From the NCBI GenBank assembly GCA_012517025.1, contig JAAYVT010000048.1:1-8618 (forward strand): a stretch of 8,618 bases of DNA. Direction: 5' to 3'. Shown here one piece after another: positions 7,001 through 8,618 of the stretch. Within the stretch, counting starts at the first letter, position 1. Each line of letters starts with the position of its first letter. A program made the position numbers and the translations under genes. The notes beneath the pieces were generated by a model. The model had not been told where the DNA came from and searched no databases. It saw nothing but the letters and a program-made list of their open reading frames with translations. Origin of the DNA: Phyllobacteriaceae bacterium (GTDB taxonomy: Bacteria > Pseudomonadota > Alphaproteobacteria > Rhizobiales > Ancalomicrobiaceae).

Positions 7001-7092
7001 CCCTTGCCTTCGGAGAATGCTGCGGAATCCGGGCTTCTCGGCGGGTTGCGACGCCGGTCGGAGGACCGGCGCCGAAGGGCGTCGCGGAGCGA

Positions 7093-7512
7093 TCAGAGCG
7101 ACTGCTCGATCTCGCCGAGCCAGTGGTCGAGATCGGCGAGACGCAGCTCCGCCTCACGGATCTCGGTACGCATGGCGTCGCGCCGGGCGGCGAGCGCCGC
7201 GATCAGGTGAGGGCGGTAGGCGGCGATGCCGTCGCGGTCGCGCACCGTCAGAAGGTCGGCGATCTCGTCGACGCCGAGGCCGTAGCGACGGCAGGCGACG
7301 ATCAGGCCGAGACGGCCGACCTCGGCGAGATCGTAGAGGCGGACGCGGGCGGAGGCACGGCGCGGTTTGATCAGGCCGCGCTCCTCGTAGAAGCGGATGG
7401 TGCGCAGGGTGATGCCGAACTTCTCGGCGAGCTCGCCGATCTGGTGCGGGCGATTTTCGAGGCCGACGACGTCGGTCGTCGGGAGGCCGTCTTCGAAGGT
7501 GGGGGTGTACAC
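7093..7512 (-). CDS. MerR-family transcriptional regulator
   Basis: A 139-residue DNA-binding protein. The MerR helix-turn-helix spans about residues 23-42 (HQIGELAEKFGITLRTIRFYEERGLIKP contains the family's hallmark R-T-I-R-F-Y-E-x-R-G-L), followed by the wing (RLYDLAEVGRL) and second helix pair (YGLGVDEIADLL). A charged C-terminal helix (about 97-138) is the usual dimerising coiled coil. There is a single cysteine (C74), so the metal- or redox-sensing cysteine sets of MerR, CueR or SoxR are absent; the effector is unknown. Start: GTG at 7512 with GAGGA 8 nt upstream, giving about 20 residues before the HTH. It reads toward icd with a 207-nt gap; no divergent partner gene is visible upstream, which is unusual since many MerR regulators act on an adjacent promoter. 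Confidence 0.9.
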   Translation of the reverse strand: MYTPTFEDGLPTTDVVGLENRPHQIGELAEKFGITLRTIRFYEERGLIKPRRASARVRLYDLAEVGRLGLIVACRRYGLGVDEIADLLTVRDRDGIAAYRPHLIAALAARRDAMRTEIREAELRLADLDHWLGEIEQSL

Positions 7513-7740
7513 GGTGTCTGTCCTCAGGGGCGGCGCCGGGGGAGGAGCGCGCCGTTGCTCGTTCCTGAAGATGCGATATGTGAAAACGAAATCAAAGGCT
7601 CTTACGGTTACTTCCGTGGCGTGAAACAGTTTACGCGACGGAACGAAATTTCACTGTTACATTTGATATTAAACGATAATCAGCGCTGGCGCCGATCTTC
7701 CGTAGCGGCCGAAAGCGGCGATCCGGCGGCGTGTCCGACG

Positions 7741-7761
7741 ACCGTTTCATCACCGTTTCAT
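7741..7761. repeat. tandem pair of ACCGTTTCAT
   Basis: ACCGTTTCAT occurs at 7741-7750 and again at 7752-7761, one base apart, giving an 11-bp period, about one helical turn. The second copy is also framed by TCACC (7750-7754) and GGTGA (7762-7766), a 5-bp inverted repeat. This suggests adjacent protein-binding half-sites, though chance cannot be excluded. Confidence 0.5.
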
Positions 7762-7782
7762 GGTGAGAATCACGCCATGAAC

Positions 7783-7796
7783 TGAAAACGTTTTCA
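7783..7796. promoter_or_regulatory. perfect 14-bp palindrome TGAAAACGTTTTCA, likely operator
   Basis: The 14 bases are exactly self-complementary with a central CG, the form typical of LacI/GalR-family operators. A related TGAAAACG lies at 7581-7588. The nearest gene start on either side is merR (7512, reading away, about 270 nt off), so the target is not obvious. Assignment to a regulator family is by shape only. Confidence 0.45.
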
Positions 7797-8120
7797 TTCG
7801 AAGCGAGCGCGAGAGTGAGAAATTTCGGTCGAGTGTGGGGGCGTCGTCGGTGGGCGCGCGGCGTCGCGACGCTCGGGTCGTCGGATCGGCCGTGGTCGGT
7901 TCGGTTTCGGGCGGCACGGAGAGGCCGATCGCGCGGGGGCGGATCGGTGGTCGCGAGGCCGTCCGTCTCGGTCGGTCGGGGGTCGAAGCGGGTGCCGCGG
8001 CGGCGACGGTCCCGGGGACCGGACGTCGTCCGAATTCGGCGGAGGCTCCGTCATGGGCACGCCGAGGCGTCCGGTGTGGGGCGAATGGGGAGAGGAAGCG
8101 TCGGTCGGAGGGCGCCCGGG

Positions 8121-8136
8121 GTCGGCGATCGCCGAC
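8121..8136. repeat. perfect 16-bp palindrome GTCGGCGATCGCCGAC
   Basis: The 16 bases are exactly self-complementary and lie 10 nt beyond the stop codon of the TPR gene. As RNA it could form a 6-bp stem with a GATC loop, but no T run follows on the minus strand, so it is only a weak terminator candidate. It could also be a protein site or chance in GC-rich DNA. Confidence 0.4.
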
Positions 8137-8146
8137 GGATGCGGGG

Positions 8147-8618
8147 TCAGCGGTTGGGGATGCCGATGCGACCGAGGTCGAGGATCAGGCGCTCGACCGC
8201 CGCGCCGGCGAAGCCGTGGGCGCGCAGGAAGGCGCGTGGGTCGGCGGCGAAGCCGGGATCGGCGTGGACGAGCCGGGAGAGGGTGGCGCCGGCGGCGGCG
8301 GCATCGCCGCGGCGGTGGGCGCGGATCGCCACGGCGAGGAGGAAGAGGGGGGAATCGGTGCCGTCGAAGAAGGCGACCTCGCGATCGGCCGCGTCGACCC
8401 GGCCGAGCCCGTCGAGGGCGAGGAAGGTGTGGAACTGCAGCCATTTCGGCGGCGACGCCATGGCCTCGGCGGCGCGGGTGAGCAACGGCAACGCCTCGTC
8501 CCACCGACCGATGCGGGTGAGCAGGGCGCCGTGGGCGCCGACCGCGTTCATGTCCTCTGGGTCGAGGTCGAGGGCGCGGCGACCGGCGAGCAGGGCGGCA
8601 CCGACGTCGCCTTGCAGC
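8147..8618 (-). CDS. tetratricopeptide-repeat protein, C-terminal part (5' end outside window)
   Basis: The frame is open from the window edge to the TGA at 8147, about 157 residues, so the ATG at 8551 is internal. The repeats follow the TPR pattern: 'AALLAGRRALDLDPEDMNAV', then 'GALLTRIGRWDEALPLLTRAAE', then less regular helices, one with 'FLALDGLGRVDAADREVAFF' and one with 'AVAIRAHRRGDAAAAGATLSRL', and a closing 'HADPGFAADPRAFLRAHGF' segment. TPR domains are protein-protein interaction scaffolds. The catalytic or membrane partner, if any, lies outside the window; in bacteria such C-terminal TPRs are often fused to adenylate cyclase, glycosyltransferase or sulfotransferase domains, but nothing here tells which. 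The end 'GRIGIPNR' has no recognised motif. Confidence 0.8.
   Translation of the reverse strand, partial: LQGDVGAALLAGRRALDLDPEDMNAVGAHGALLTRIGRWDEALPLLTRAAEAMASPPKWLQFHTFLALDGLGRVDAADREVAFFDGTDSPLFLLAVAIRAHRRGDAAAAGATLSRLVHADPGFAADPRAFLRAHGFAGAAVERLILDLGRIGIPNR

Larger units (their letters stand above)
7513..8146. other. gene-poor stretch with AT-rich regulatory-looking island
   Basis: About 630 bases with no supported gene. Bases 7560-7800 are strikingly AT-rich for this genome and contain several dyads and repeats (listed separately); the merR promoter should lie here, but I cannot fix its boxes. Bases 7800-8146 return to very high GC with Arg/Pro-rich open frames in several phases, typical of non-coding GC-rich DNA, and end near the palindrome at 8121-8136. 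Confidence 0.5.

Noticed and set aside
7660..7685. Possible CtrA site around the TTAA at 7669-7672
   Set aside because: The second half-site (TTAA after 7 bases) is absent on either strand.
6979..7785. 268-codon plus-strand open frame over merR
   Set aside because: Antisense to a clear MerR regulator; no domain is visible in the translation.
7794..8054. 86-residue Pro/Arg-rich minus-strand frame downstream of the TPR gene
   Set aside because: No ribosome binding site, extreme Pro/Arg/Ser bias and no domain; it is the composition expected from non-coding GC-rich DNA.

Overview
The window looks like the chromosome of a GC-rich alphaproteobacterium, most likely of the Rhizobiales/Hyphomicrobiales. 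This rests on the base composition (codons almost all ending in G or C), a eukaryote-type dimeric NADP isocitrate dehydrogenase, and a potassium channel of the MlotiK1 (Mesorhizobium) type. Genus and species cannot be read from this stretch. No RNA gene, insertion sequence, phage gene or CRISPR array was seen.

Layout. The left end (1-1420, +) is the 3' half of alaS (alanyl-tRNA synthetase). After a 26-nt gap comes a cyclic-nucleotide-gated potassium channel gene (+). Its natural reading frame begins at 1447 but is cut by an in-frame TAG at 1579-1581, inside the first membrane helix; the frame then stays open from a GTG at 1582 to 2685. Facing it on the minus strand are a large CorA-like divalent-cation transporter (2717-4366) and, upstream in the same direction, a small uncharacterised protein with a probable C-terminal winged helix (4453-4917). 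A stretch with no convincing gene (4918-5600) follows. Then comes icd (5665-6885, -), closed by a strong 15-bp terminator hairpin, and a MerR-family regulator (7093-7512, -). A second gene-poor stretch (7513-8146) contains an AT-rich, dyad-rich island. The right end is the 3' part of a TPR-repeat protein gene (8147-8618, -), which runs out of the window.

How the genes relate. This is mostly housekeeping DNA (translation, TCA cycle) interleaved with ion-transport and regulatory genes. The alaS-channel pair may be co-transcribed. The winged-helix gene lies 86 nt upstream of the CorA-like gene and could be its regulator or simply a neighbour. icd and merR are separated by about 200 nt and probably have separate promoters. 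I do not see a convincing new multi-gene system. The observations most worth a second look are the amber codon in the channel gene and the palindrome-rich AT island at 7560-7800, which has no evident downstream target.
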